Shown in pieces: positions 49,567 through 62,800 of a stretch of 64,000 bases of DNA. The stretch comes from Scatophagus argus. Its lineage: Eukaryota; Chordata; Actinopteri; Scatophagidae. Location of the stretch: contig NC_058511.1 in the NCBI RefSeq assembly GCF_020382885.2, forward strand, positions 2,449,501 through 2,513,500, written 5' to 3'. The position numbers and the translations under genes were made by a program. How positions within the stretch are numbered: the stretch's first letter is position 1; the number at the start of each line of letters is the position of its first letter. The notes beneath the pieces were generated by a model. That model was not told the origin of the DNA. It worked only from the letters and a program-made list of their open reading frames with translations, and made no database searches.

Positions 49567-51557
49567 AAACTCACGGCGCGCAAGGAGGCAGGGAATGCAG
49601 AGGAGGATCAGGAAAAAGGACCGACAAACATCGGATTTGACCGCCAAGTGGATCCCTGTCAACGTTTAAATGAATTCAGAGTAAATGAAAGCACATTAAA
49701 GCCAAAAAACGAGTTTAGGTCGATAATTATCCCGTTGGTCCGGCGGGACGGTGTGCGAAAAGTGTTCCACACGCCACCGGCAGTGTGGAAGTCGGTCCAC
49801 AGCTTGGACCTCTAACTTTAAAGCGGAGAAACACGGCGTTTCCGGCGAGAAATTTCAAAATAAAAGCCACCTTCTAATTTTTGAGTCTTTTTGCCCCATT
49901 TAAACTTTTGTGGATTTATGTGTATCATAATTTCTTTGTTAATATTTTTATTTTTTGCAACTAGCTTCCAGTGTATGTGTCGAATCTTCAAAAACAAAAG
50001 CTGCAAAAAGTCGTCTTGCATGTTTAGTTGTAATTCGAAGGCAAAATTGGTTATTTCCGGTATGACCAGGAAACTTAATAAACTTCGGCGTCATCGAACT
50101 GGATGCAGTGGGGGTGGGGTGTACCTGCAGCGACTGCTTCTCAAAACTTTGAATTCTTTCTACACGCGATGTTGCGCAAGATAATAAGGTTTCGTTTGTG
50201 TAACCACACACTGATTTGTTGACTTTGCAATGTAGGCTAACTGAAGTTGTCAAATAAATGTGGTGGAGTAAATAAGTAAAATTTTTGCTTCCAAAATGGA
50301 GAGCAGAAATTGAACTTCAAATTCAAACTTCAAAGCTAAGCATAGCAGTTATTGTTTGAAAGCTATTAAATACACACATCTATTTCAACATACTCTGACT
50401 AAATACGAAAAGTGACCAGTGGTCCTCTGTCTCTGTGTCTTGGCACTGTTTGGCTGTGTGTTTGACCCATTGCCTACTTCACTGTGGTCATTTTCAAACA
50501 CGGGGTTAATGAGCGGCATGGTGTTGTATACTGGATAGAGATGATGTGACGGTGTTGAAAGAGACCCCCGCTGACATGACACCGTCTTACTTGTATAAGA
50601 AGTTTATTACAAGAGGCTCAGCATCAAATTAAGCATATGCACATGAGAGGATCCTGGCCAATATAAATCACTCTGAAACATCTGTAATCACCTGCTTATA
50701 TAGGTTGGTTGTTTACAGGAACAGAGGAGGATAACATCTGGACATTGAAGTCATTGGGACTTCCAAAACTGCTGGAGGGGGGCTTCTTCCTGTGTGACAC
50801 ATACCTTTGGAGCGCAGGGGCCCCAGAAAAACATCACTCACACATACCTCCAGATACTGCAGTGACTTTATGAATTATCAGATGTTTACATTTTTCAAAG
50901 ACAGCAGTAAATGTGACCTTCTCACTCCAGCGGTTGGGCCAGTTTGCTACTGACTAACTCCTCAGGAGTAGTTGTACCTTCTTCAAGGACAGTTCACACT
51001 ATCTTTTAAGGGAGGGGACCATCTCATTGTTTTTCCTTACTGTGCTGTATCTAGAAGGTGACCTTTCGGCCGCAAGGGTCACACCTGCTGCCATAACTAG
51101 TTATTATTTTTAAGATGGACTTGACCTCAAGAACTGTGAAGACTTACTGCTCTTACGCGGTGTTACAATGCAGATTTGGTGTAGAGGCGAGATAATAAAG
51201 ATATCATTAGTCTCATGATAGCAGCATATTTCACAAACCATAGCTAATACCTTACTACCACCTTTAACTGATAAGTGATTGATGATTGATAGTTGATAAT
51301 AATTGATAGTTGATGAATAATGCTTAGATATTTCCAATCAAATCATGAATAAACGGCGAAGTCTTAAATCTCTTTAAATCCACTTGATGTGATTTATATA
51401 AGGGTTTTGGAAAATCATTTGTTTCGAAGGTTTGTCTTATTAAGCTAATGGACGATTTAATGGACTTCTACCATATCGTTATTCGTTATACACTGTATTC
51501 ACCAGGTCAAACACTGAGTTGAACAAAGAGTCTTTTTCTCGAAGGCTCGTCACCAGT
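49567..51557. other. spacer upstream of CAD, before the tRNA gene
   Basis: No coding exon or named repeat was found. Short 'GATTGATAGTTGAT' type words repeat near 51270-51320. The far ends presumably carry CAD promoter sequence and the tRNA 5' flank. Confidence 0.5.
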
Positions 51558-51629
51558 GGGGATGTAGCTCAGTGGTAGAGCGCATGCTTTGCATGTATGA
51601 GGCCCCGGGTTCAATCCCCGGCATCTCCA
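51558..51629 (+). tRNA. tRNA-Ala (anticodon UGC)
   Basis: 72 nt, intronless, with a complete cloverleaf. The 7-bp acceptor stem includes the G3-U70 pair that identifies alanine tRNAs. The D-arm is GCTC/GAGC, the anticodon stem CATGC/GTATG encloses loop TTTGCAT (anticodon TGC), and the T-arm is CCGGG/CCCGG around TTCAATC. The discriminator base is A. The A box is at 51565-51575 and the B box GGTTCAATCC at 51608-51617. A T5 Pol III terminator follows. CCA is not encoded, as expected. Confidence 0.96.
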
Positions 51630-51639
51630 CAGGATAAAC

Positions 51640-51644
51640 TTTTT
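51640..51644 (+). terminator. Pol III terminator of tRNA-Ala
   Basis: A TTTTT run 11 nt after the mature tRNA 3' end. Confidence 0.8.
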
Positions 51645-51674
51645 CGTGCCAGAGGAGAAACGTTGTCAAACGAA

Positions 51675-51752
51675 CGTCTTACTTACCGACCTCAGAGAAG
51701 TAATTCAACACACCGTCTTACTTACCGACCGCAGAAAAGCAATTCAGTACAC
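51675..51752 (+). repeat. two-copy 39-bp tandem repeat after the tRNA gene
   Basis: The unit beginning 'CGTCTTACTTACCGACC' occurs at 51675 and again at 51714. The second copy has a few changes, such as CTCAGAGAAG to CGCAGAAAAG. It starts about 30 bp after the tRNA terminator. Confidence 0.75.
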
Positions 51753-52009
51753 ACGCAGAACAGTATACCTTTGTATGTGCTCGAAACACAAACCTCTGTA
51801 TAATTATGGCAGTAAACCTCCGAAAAGCTTCATAAAGACTGCTTGTTCAAGCATATGTTTTAGTCTTGAATACGCATACATATACTGATGTACTGTCTGT
51901 GATAGCTAATGAATGAAAATGAATGAATATTTTCTAGACAAAACTACTTATTACGCTTAAACTAGAGCACTTGAGTTTTCCCATAGCTGTAAATGCACCA
52001 TGAGTCCCC

Positions 52010-52023
52010 GCCTCCGCGGTAAC
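52010..52023 (+). promoter_or_regulatory. X-box match GCCTCCGCGGTAAC upstream of ift172
   Basis: It fits the RFX X-box pattern RYYNYY-N2-RRNRRY; the right half GGTAAC is ideal. It lies about 160 bp before the ift172 ATG. RFX factors drive intraflagellar transport genes. Confidence 0.5.
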
Positions 52024-52045
52024 TAAGGAGATCATAGTTGTGTTA

Positions 52046-52059
52046 GTTACCACAAAGGC
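52046..52059 (+). promoter_or_regulatory. second X-box match GTTACCACAAAGGC upstream of ift172
   Basis: It fits RYYNYY-N2-RRNRRY; the left half GTTACC is ideal and the right half is weak. It lies about 120 bp before the ift172 ATG. Its perfect half-site is inverted relative to that of the first X-box; the flanks form a 9-bp inverted repeat (52018-52026 and 52043-52051). Confidence 0.45.
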
Positions 52060-52181
52060 ATCCTCTTTCCTTTGCGGGTACCTTCGATATGGTCAGTAAA
52101 ATGACCATAATCTAAAGATTACGCTTTATCCCAGCACTAATAACGTTTTTCGTTGTACGACCTTCCTAAAAGCCTTTGAAA

Positions 52182-55100
52182 ATGCAGCTGAAGCATCTTA
52201 AGACAGTATTAACACCACAGGTAAGTTCACTGACAAGTTAGCTAATGCTAGCTGATGCTGGAGAGCAAAAGCGGCCAAAGTGTGACGGCGTAACGTTAAG
52301 GATCTAATAACACTGATGGAAAGATGCAACGATTTTATAATTTCGTCTTGACTATTCGGCGTTTAAGTGATTTTACTGATCCATGACCAACTGGTATTAG
52401 ATACAGATTTTTACTTTACCTTACTCACCAGCAAGTGAGCTGCGCTATTTGATCTTTTTAAAGTAACGTTACTGCTAATATACCCCAAGTTAGCTAAAGA
52501 TTGCGTCTTAATGTTTCACGCATAGTCTGAAGCTATGTTCTAGCAGTTATTGTCACCGGACAGATTACACAAGTTGCTATCAAGATTGTTGATCTAAAGC
52601 AGAGTTTGGCGTGAGCCCATGTAGGTACAGAACATGTTTTGGATGAAGTATAGCTAAAACTAACATTCAAAGATGTATCTATGCTAACGTTAGCCAGAGA
52701 GATGCGCGGCTAAGCCATCGGCTAGTCATCATTTCTAACTGTTTGTATCCTCTGCCTTCATAGGAGTGTATTGCCAAAGTGTCGTGCATGGCCTGGGCAC
52801 CGAATAACACCAAGTTCGCCGTTTGCACCGTTGACAGAGTGGTGCTTCTGTATGATGAGCAGGGAGAGATGAGAGACAAATTCTCCACCAAACCCATCGA
52901 GTCCAAGGTGAGACAGCCGAGCTGGTTGTTAGCCTAATGTCCTCTGGAATACATGCAATTTGTCCAAATTGAGGCTGATTCTGTTCTGATAAATTACTCC
53001 AAACCTGCACTGCTGACACATGCACGTGATCTTATTGTAAGGAATATATTAGCATGGTACATGGCGTTTAAATCGGCCCTCTGGTAAAATGAGATCTGCT
53101 TTGATATGATAGATATGATTTGCTGTGAAACTGATACGTTTTCTTCCACTGGTTACTTTTTGGGTGGATCTTTACCTTTAAGCATTTTGTTTATCCCTCA
53201 TACGTATGCTTGAATAATCATATTGTAGAGCTGATGAGTGCAAGTTATCTTATCTTTTTTCAGTATGGCAAAGACAGCTATGTTGTCAAGGACATGGCCT
53301 TCTCACCGGACTCCACCAAAATCGCCATTGGCCAGTCTGACAACATCATCTTTGTCTACAGAATCGGAGAGGCTTGGTAATGTCCCTTGGCTGGTCTCAT
53401 CTCCCATTTTCAACATGATTTTGTTATCTGTGCTGGTGCATTCAAACAGATTTTTATCAGCGTTCTCTTCTCTCCTAGGGGGGACAAGAAGACCATTTGC
53501 AACAAATTTGTTCAGACGGTAAGTAAACCCGAGAAGACAGCATGTTTAAAGAGGCTTTTGCCTGACATTTCTGTAATGCAACATTTTGTTTACTGGATTT
53601 CAGAGTGCTGTGACTTGCTTGCTGTGGCCTGTAGAGCACACAATATTTTATGGATTAGTGGATGGCAAGGTGAGTCAGAAACAGGAGTCATTAGGTTAAT
53701 TTTGCAGTTTATATATGTTTTGTTTATGTATTATAATCAGTTGGAGTATTACAGAAGTAGAAGCAGGACATCAGACATAACAGGAGTGCTTGCAGTAGAC
53801 ATGTCAGTGTCCCTCTGAGTTTTAAAATAATTTGTTCAAATTCTTTTAATCGTAGGTTCGACTAGCCAACACTCAAACAAACAAGTCATCAACCATCTAT
53901 GGCACCGAGTCCTGTGTTGTCTCGCTGACATCCAAGTAAATGTGTAATCATTTTTATTTATGACCAGCAGTTAGTATCAGGTGTACTGCTGGTTTGTTAT
54001 GCCCAAAAACATTGGTGAAAAAAGAAGAAGATTTGCATGCCGAGTCACAAGTGATGTTCTTGTTTATTTTCTTCTTCTGTGGTGCACTCAGTCGGTGGTA
54101 TTTGTCTGTTCTGTGTCAGTGTTTCTGCTAAAGGCATCCTGTCCGGCCACGCTGACGGGACAGTCGTGCGTTACTTCTTTGATGATGATGGTTCAGGAGA
54201 GTCTCAGGTGCAGACAGCTTTACAGATCAATTTATTACGTTTTCCATTTACCATCACATAGATGGTCTAACAAAGCGCCCTCCCTCTCACACTCTGACAC
54301 AGGGTAAACTGCTGATGCACCCGTGTCCCCCCTATGCTCTGGCCTGGGGGGCAAACAGCATCGTGGTGGGTGGTTGCGACAAGAAGGTGGTGGCCTACGG
54401 TAGAGAGGGTCATGTTCTGCAGACTTTTGACTACACCCGCGACCAGACAGAGAAGGAGTTCACCGTGGCCGCCACCAGCCCCACCGGACAGTCGGTTGTG
54501 TTTGGCAGTTACGATCGGTCAGTACCTGGTCTGTCAGCTGATATACACACAGTGTTGTGATACTTCTTGGCTCAAAAGGCCTACTCAGGAACTATTTACA
54601 GTGGTGATGTGAGTGATTCTCTGTTGATGTGAGTAAATCAAATCTAAGCAAGTGGATCTTTGCATCTCAGATCATTTGAATAGGTTTTAGCAAGTTGTTT
54701 CTCTTCCTGATATTTCACGTAGGCTGCGAGTTTTTAACTGGTCTCCCAGGAGGGGTGTGTGGGAAGAAGCCAAACCCAAAGAGATTCTCAACCTCTACAC
54801 CATCACCAGCCTGGCTTGGAAGAAAGACGGATCCCGCCTCTGTGCTGTAAATACTTAATCTGTCACATTATTTAGATGCAGATTGACTTTAACGACAGCC
54901 TGCTCTTAGTTTGCCTTCGTCAGCAGAGATTTGCAGCAGGGGTTGTAGCACAAGTGCATGCATGGAGACTTGTCTTCGTGGTTCCTTACATAACCTGGTT
55001 TTAATATTGCTCATCTTTTTGTTGTAAATTTATGAATTTATTTACTGTGTGTGTGTGTGTTGACAGGGAACTGTGTGTGGGGGAGTGGAGCTGTTTGATT

Positions 55101-58100
55101 GCTGCCTGCGGAGAACCATCTATAGGAAGAAGTTTGAGATGACCTACGTCAGCCTGAGCCAGGTAGACACAAACCGGAAAATTATTCATTTTAGCCCCAG
55201 AACTGCAGTATCTTTAAGTCCATAAGCATAACAGTGAGGAGAGTTAAAAAACCATACAAGTGGTTCCACACCAGAACAACAATGAAATTTAACAGTCAGA
55301 AGATAAATGAGCTCCACGTCTTCCAGACATATTTATTAATTAAGGTGTGTAATCCATGTGTGTGTTTGCATGTAAATAAACTTTAAAGGCCTCCGTCAGT
55401 ATATATATGGGTTTTTTTTTTTGCGCTGATGCATCAAGTCATTGAATTTCAACCATATTATACATAAAATGCAAATGAAATGCTCGACAGATTAATTTCG
55501 TGTGTCTTATTTTGTTCTTTTTTGCCTCCTTCTTCACTTCACACTTCTTTCTTAATCTCCTCTCCCTCGTCTTCTAGGTGATAGTGAGGAACCTCTCTAC
55601 AGGAACACGGGTGGTCCTGAAGTCCTATTATGGCTATGAGATAGAAGAAGTCAAAATCCTGGGCCAAGATCGCTACCTGGTGGCTCACACCTCTGACACG
55701 CTCCTGCTGGGAGACCTGCTGACGAATAATCTGAGTGAGGTAATTCTTAAAGGCTCACCTCATCTGAATCACAAAAACTCACACATGCAGTCTGTCCCTG
55801 AAATGTTCCAAAACTTGCTGAATATTGATTTTGAATATTGACACTGTGATATTACAACTCTGCTGCGTCTCTTTCAGGTGCCATGGCCCGGTTCAGGGGG
55901 AAACGAAAAGTTCTTCTTTGAAAATGAAACTGTGAGTACACATGTTTGTTTTGGACAACATGAAGATTATTATGAAGAAGGTTGCTGCCTGTCATGTTCT
56001 CCACTCAGATTTACAGCAGTGTCAAGACACTGAGCGATCAAATGCAGTGTTTCAAATGCACGTTTCAGGTCCTGTCATGTTTTGTGTCTTAGGTAATTTA
56101 TGCACGTTTTACTGCATGCTGCTGTGTTTTCACTTGTCTGTGTTTTCTTCAGGTGTGCATGATTTTTAATGCTGGGGAGCTGAGTCTGGTGGAGTACAGT
56201 AACAATGAGATCCTCGGATCTGTCAGGACAGAATTTATGAACCCTCATCTCATCAGGTTGGTACAATTGCGTAAGATAAGTTGATTTAGTCACACCGCTA
56301 CAGGTTTGTCTGGTCCCAAAGAACAAAGGGTAGAAAAACAGATCCACTTGTTGTGTTTAACGGTAACAGCATTTCAATCCAAAGAAATCAAGTCATTTTG
56401 TCAGCCTAAATTATAAATGTTCTGTTTCTGAGTCAAGAGTTTGATCAGCTTTACTAACAAATTTTCTGGCTCAAATTCAAGGACATGTGTGACCATTAAG
56501 GTACAAAATTGCTTGCTTTAGTGACAATTTAGCATTTTAAAAATAACAATTTTAGGTTGTTCGACTGTACTTTATCAGTTAACACCTTCTCTCTGACACA
56601 GTTCAAGATTATACTTGATTATCAGATTTTAGTCTGTTTTTCCTTTTCTGTCCATTAGATGGCAGTATTGAGCTGTGCAGAAATTCCACAGATCATGTCA
56701 GTAAGACCTCAGGAGAGTCAGCAGTGGAGGAAGTATTCAGGTTCCTGACTTAAGTAAAAGTACCAGTACAGCTATGTAAAAATACTCTGCTACAAGTAAA
56801 AGCTCTGTCTGAAAAATCCTTCTCAAGTCAAAGTACATACTTTGCTTTTTTTAACAGTTGTGCAGTACTTGAGTGTTTCTTTCCAAGAGTCAGCGAGACT
56901 CAGCCTGGCAGTCAGCACACATTCATGTTAAAATAATCAGCCCTGTTGAAAGTGTCAGGACTGAACGTCCCCTGGTGACTTCGGGATGCTCTGCCTGCTT
57001 CTTGCCTCCGGCTGGACATTGTGACATGACAACATCACGATCGGGGGTATTCTGGGCCTCCAAGTACGATGAACAGCAGCTGAAGGCAATTACGCTGAGC
57101 TGACGCTGGATTTAGTGCTTACACGTTACATTTGTGTGAATCCAGTCATGTTGAGTTGACCGCTGTTTTTAACTAAGGTTGTGTCTGTGTGTGTTGTGTG
57201 TATGTAGCGTCCGACTAAACGAGAGGAAGCAGAGAGGAGTCGAAGACAACAAGAAGCTTGCGTATCTGATTGATATAAAGACCATTGCTATTGGTAAGAA
57301 TATGTGATTGAGATTTTGTGATGGTGGTGGAGCACAGATTTTTTTTTTTTGACAGACCGTGTTATTTGTCTGATATTTGTATGAAAAATCCTCCAAAAGA
57401 TAGCAACAACACCAGCACTCAGTGACTCAGATAAGCTGAGCTGAGGCATAGCAAACACTTCCGCACTGGCTTCATTTTTCTGCCCCAGAGGCTGCTGCTT
57501 GGTATTAATAACAGGAGGACGCAGTATGTGGGACTGAGTCAAAATGAACTGCATTGTGTGTGTTCATACTAATGAAGGAACATGTCAGCCAGTGGCTCAC
57601 TGACTGTGTTTTCAATAGTTTTCAGACAGCAGTGGAGCTCTATGGCTCAGAGGATTATCAGGCTATGGATACACGTATAATACTGGTTTGCTGGATCAGT
57701 TGATCTTTGATTTTCTGTCTTTTTGTGGGATCTGTAAACAATAAGAGAAATGCAAGATATTACCAGCCCATCCTTAAATGCCAGCGATGGTTTTGAGTCT
57801 GCAGTGGGTTTTCATTCCAAGGCAGGAGCAGCTTGGTTTGTGAATTTTCAGAACAACAGTTCTCTGTACCTGGCCAAGAGATAGTGAGTCATCAACAACC
57901 CTGTGAACTCTAACTGGTTAACATGCTAATTTTGTGCTGTGGGACGGCAAACATCTTCAGTCTGCTGTTTTTGAACACTGAAGGATGCTGATATTACTGC
58001 TATTATTATACTGTCAACAGCTAGTTTTCCACACATTATTGCTCACCATAATAATATTAAACTCCTGAACTGCTGCAACTACAATAACTGCAGTATATCT

Positions 58101-59819
58101 TCATTTGAAATGTATCTTTACCACTGATTGGACCACACTGATTGACCTGTGCTTGATTTTAATTATAAATTTAATGTAGGCCTGATATATCAGCTGGCTA
58201 ATCATATCAACTTGATCCCAGAACAGGTAAATTTTGAGTTTAAAGAAACTGCTCACCCTGCCTGATAGAATCATTAATAATTACGAAAATGACTGGCTGA
58301 TTTCTTATCTGGAATAAAGGCTATCTTTAGCCAGACACATTGTCACGCTGCCAGCCTGACCGCTGCTCAGTTGTTCCTTTTTTTCCTCCCCTCAGTGGAC
58401 TTGGCCGCGGGCTACAATCTGGGAACCATCAGCCACGACTCCAAGATTGACTGGCTGGAGCTCAATGAGACCGGACACAAACTGCTGTTCAGGGACAAGA
58501 AGCTGCGGGTGAGTATGAACCCTCAGCGCCCTGAGGGACTGAGAGAGAGAGAGGGAGAGAGAGGGAGACAGGCCTTAAGGCAGAGACAAGATGATGATGA
58601 TTAGAGCAGTAGAAAAATCTTTGGCTGGTATGTTTCTAAACTTAAAGCTGTGCCATCTCCCAAAACGTCCTGTGGCCATTTATGATAGTAATTCAGAATA
58701 AACGTGGATGTACTTAGATAACCTTCCTGTCCACCAGAACATTGTTTTCAGCAGAGTAACTCCATTTGTATTGCTTGTAATAAATAAGGGCTAAATTAAT
58801 CTTTTTTACCTTCTCTTTTCTAAAACTGTTTTTTCACAATAACTAATACGTGTAAAACTCATTTGTTACTGACCCTGATGCAGTGTGTTTGGCAGTTACT
58901 TGGTTGAATGCCCACCCCAACACCAAAACCGTAAAAGGTCTCAGTTTTGTTCTGTTCGGTGCTTGTCGGTGCTGAGATTCACTGTTGAGAAGCTGCGTGC
59001 AGGATGGCAGGAAGCTGTTGTCAGTTGTTGCCCCGAGGTCAGGAAGCGGTTTGATGTTCAAGCCCCGGGGCAAAGACAAGGAGCGCTCTGGTAATTGGGA
59101 ATTCCTGAGTGGCTTCAAACTTCTTGCCGCACTTGTATGGCACATAATGACGTCTAAAGATTTTTTTAAATATAAATATGTATTGTTATGCCTCCGCATA
59201 TTCTGTCCATTCACTCATACATTCATCTTCCATACATTCCATTTTTGAACACAATATCTTATTTCTTCATCTTTGGCAGAAACGTCCACTGAGACTCAAA
59301 GATGAACTTAGATTTTAGTGGTCAACAGCCAGACAATTTATGCACTGATTATCAGGAAATTTTTGTGGTTCATATGCAGATGAAAGTCCTCACTTTGAGC
59401 TGATTTAATGTGTTGCTTCTTCTGCACACAAACCATATGGTAGTAAATGCTCATGTTGCTGCTAAGACATTGTCTTTAAGGACCTTACACCTTTATTTCA
59501 GTTGTAATCGTGGATAGAACATTGAAGTGGATAACTGACTGTTCTGATAAGATTAACTGTTTCTCAGATTTGGATATTCACAGTCATAACGCTTATTTAT
59601 TGCATTCCCTGTGACTAAGAAATCATAAAAATTCAAGTTGTATAACAAATGTCTCTTTAATTGAAACTTGCTTTCAAGAGAACTTATCAAGAGGCTGCTC
59701 TTCCTCATTACATTAAAACTTTGCCCGCTGAGCTCCAAGGTAAAACTATACACGGCACATTATTAAAAACGGTGGTGGGGGGGATATTAAGGTAGCTCAT
59801 TACAGCAGCTGACGATCTG

Positions 59820-59857
<38 letters not shown>

Positions 59858-62800
59858 ATACGTATTAAGTGCTCAGGGAGCCTCTGTATCTTATAGAACA
59901 GACTTAATCACAGCCCATCACAGTAAAGCGGCCTGCGGTGTGAGTACTCATATGGAGCAGGTGAAATTACTTTGTTCAAGCCAAATTAGGGACATATGAA
60001 CCTCAACATTTCTCTTTAATGATGCTCAAAATGCTTCTTCCACAGCATATCAAACAGGTGCTTCTGCAGTCTGCTCTGTGGTTAGACTGAACTAACTGAC
60101 TAAACTGTGATTTGCCGGTTATTCATGCGTCCAGCTGATATTCTGTAATCCGTTTGCAGTAGTGCGATCCCTAAACCAACCTCCTCTTTCTATTTTGAGG
60201 TTTTAAAAATAGCTTTACTGAAGCAATATGGCAGTTAATACCCGCCTGTTACAGACATTAATGTGCAATTGACCAATTGATCTGCACAGATTTTTGATGC
60301 TCAGTTTCCAGATTATTTGTTCTTAGTACTGTTGGTCAGCAGCCAGCTGTTGTATGGTGTTTCGTTCACCATGCACAAAACATTACTTTTTTTCAACAAA
60401 ACATCTACTTACAAACCTGAAAGCATGAAAGATCTCTGACCGACAGAGAGAAGTCCTCGCTCAAAAATGATTGAGAAGAGAAGGTATTAAAAGGTCTAAA
60501 ACTTTTTAACTGGTTAATCCACACATATATTGCATGTCACTTACTAAAGATCTAAGTTACATTAATGGAATTAATGACATTATTGGGAGTAATTGTCATA
60601 TACTTCTGGAAAGTAAATGTGATAATAAGAAATTTAGGAGGGGTGGCAAGTGGATTCTGTTAGCTCTGGATGGAGTCTGGCTGCTTGTTCCCAGTCTTTT
60701 CTGCTAAGCTAAGCTAACCTTCTGACTCCAGCTTCATTCTGAATGAGAGTAAACAAAGCAGTCAGACGATCGCTGATGGTGAAATTAACTATTAGAAAGA
60801 AGATAAACTGTTCTGCACCTCCTTCTCCTTCCTCTTCAGCTCCATCTGTATGACATAAAGACTGCCGTGAAGACCACAATGCTGAGTTTCTGCTCGTACG
60901 TCCAGTGGGTGCCCGGCAGCGATGTGGTGGTCGCCCAAAACAGGGGAAACCTCTGCATCTGGTACAGCATTGACAGCCCAGACAGCATCACCATGTTCCC
61001 AATCAAGGTGAGTCATTGTCCACTGTGTGTGCGCCGCCTCGGGTTTGCTTGCTGAGCTGAGTTTATATGACCCCGGTGACGTCATAATGACATCAGTGTT
61101 ATTTTGTCAAATAACATGATAACACGCCTCCACCATTACACAGTTCTTCTTTACAGGCTGAGCAGCTCTCCTCCTGATTAGTAAACTGACCTGTATGTGC
61201 AGCCACTGGGAGAATTTAATAAAAATACGTAAAAGATTTCCTGCCTCTGGTCCATTCATGGCGACTGTGCTACTAAACCTGCAGGTTCTAATTTCATACC
61301 GAAACCGCTTGTTTTACTTTTACTTTCCTCAAACTTTGTATCTCTGTGCTGCTTGTAAAGCTGACTGAGCAAGTGTTTTTCGTGCTGCTGTCCTGGAGCA
61401 GTTACTTGCCTTCAGCACGCACGAGTTTTTGAACTTACTCGTGGGACACTCGCTGATGTCCTGATTAATAATAAAAACCAGCAGAGCAGGAGAGATCATA
61501 TGTTGTGCAGACAAGATAGCTTATGGTGAAAATGATTGCTGTTGTACATGTCTACATTATGTGTTGCCAAGTACTCAATGTAGAAAAGGCTCCTGTGACT
61601 GTTATTATAACTGTGTATGATGTTGTTTGGTTATTATTACTGATTTGTTAATCATTTTCCTGTAAGCTAATTTTAACTTTTCAGTTGGTTAGGTTAACCT
61701 GTAACAGTGCATCATGTTTTACAAGATGATTACAGCTTTGCGTGTGAAATCTTTATCCATATTAAGTAACTGTAGCTTCCTGTCTGTAAATCAGGTTAAA
61801 ACCGGTTGCGCGTATCTTTGTTAGGGCGACATTGTGGATCTAGAAAGAGCCGAAGGGAAGACCAATGTGATCGTGACGGAGGGCGTCAACACCGTGTCAT
61901 ACACTCTGGACGAAGGCCTCATTGAGTTTGGTACCGCTGTTGATGACGGGGATTATAACAGGTAGGTTTGAACTCACCTAACTTGACAGAAAATGAGCCC
62001 GTCGCTGTGTACTCGCTGCTTTTCTGGGTCAGAGTCACAGTGACAGCAGGCCGAGCAGAACAGGCCAGATGTCCTTTTATCCAGCAGCTTCCTCGAGCTC
62101 TTCAGTTTCCTCCGAGCTCCCAGGCCAGCTGGGAGATCTATAATCTGTAATCTCTTCACTGTGTCGTGATTTGAACACCTCCAATATGATGCCTCCTTAT
62201 CAGATGCCACAACTGACCCCTCTCAGTTTGGAGGAGGAGCAGCTGAACTCGTCGCCGCCGTTCTCTGTCACATACAGTGAAGCCAGCCACCTTTCATAGG
62301 ATTTTGGTGGCTTGTGTTTGCCTTGAAGATGAGAGACTGGCTGTAGGGATGACTGGAAAGTGTTGAAAAGCGCTGAACTCAGTTTCCTCAGAAAATATCT
62401 GTAGAAGATATTAAAAAGTTATAAATTCTTCTTTCAAACTGTCTGTGATGTCTTAAATCGCACTTGTAGGCTCCACCTCTTAAAATCGGATTTCAGACTG
62501 TTTTGGATTAAATGAACTAATTCATCCTTCCATCCATTTCTGCTGCTTGTTTGGACCCATGTGGCATTTATTTCATGAATTACATCATTAAAAATAATGA
62601 TTCTTATTAGGTCTGCCGCTAACTATTATTTTCATTATTGACTAATCTACTGATTATTTCCACAATAAAATGTCAGATAATTCTTATCACAGTTTTCCCA
62701 GAGCCCAAAGTGACATTTTCAGGTTGTTTCTTTGTCCAGCCAACAGTCCAAAAGCCACAGACTCAGTTCAGTTGCTGCCATAAATACCACAAACAGCAGA

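Larger units (their letters stand above)
58509..60839 (+). other. ift172 intron 15 (2.3 kb)
   Basis: It holds a GA-rich run just after exon 15 (about 58540-58570), a compound (CT)n(CA)n microsatellite at 59819-59858, and a family E repeat at 60685-60790. No exon was found. Confidence 0.6.
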
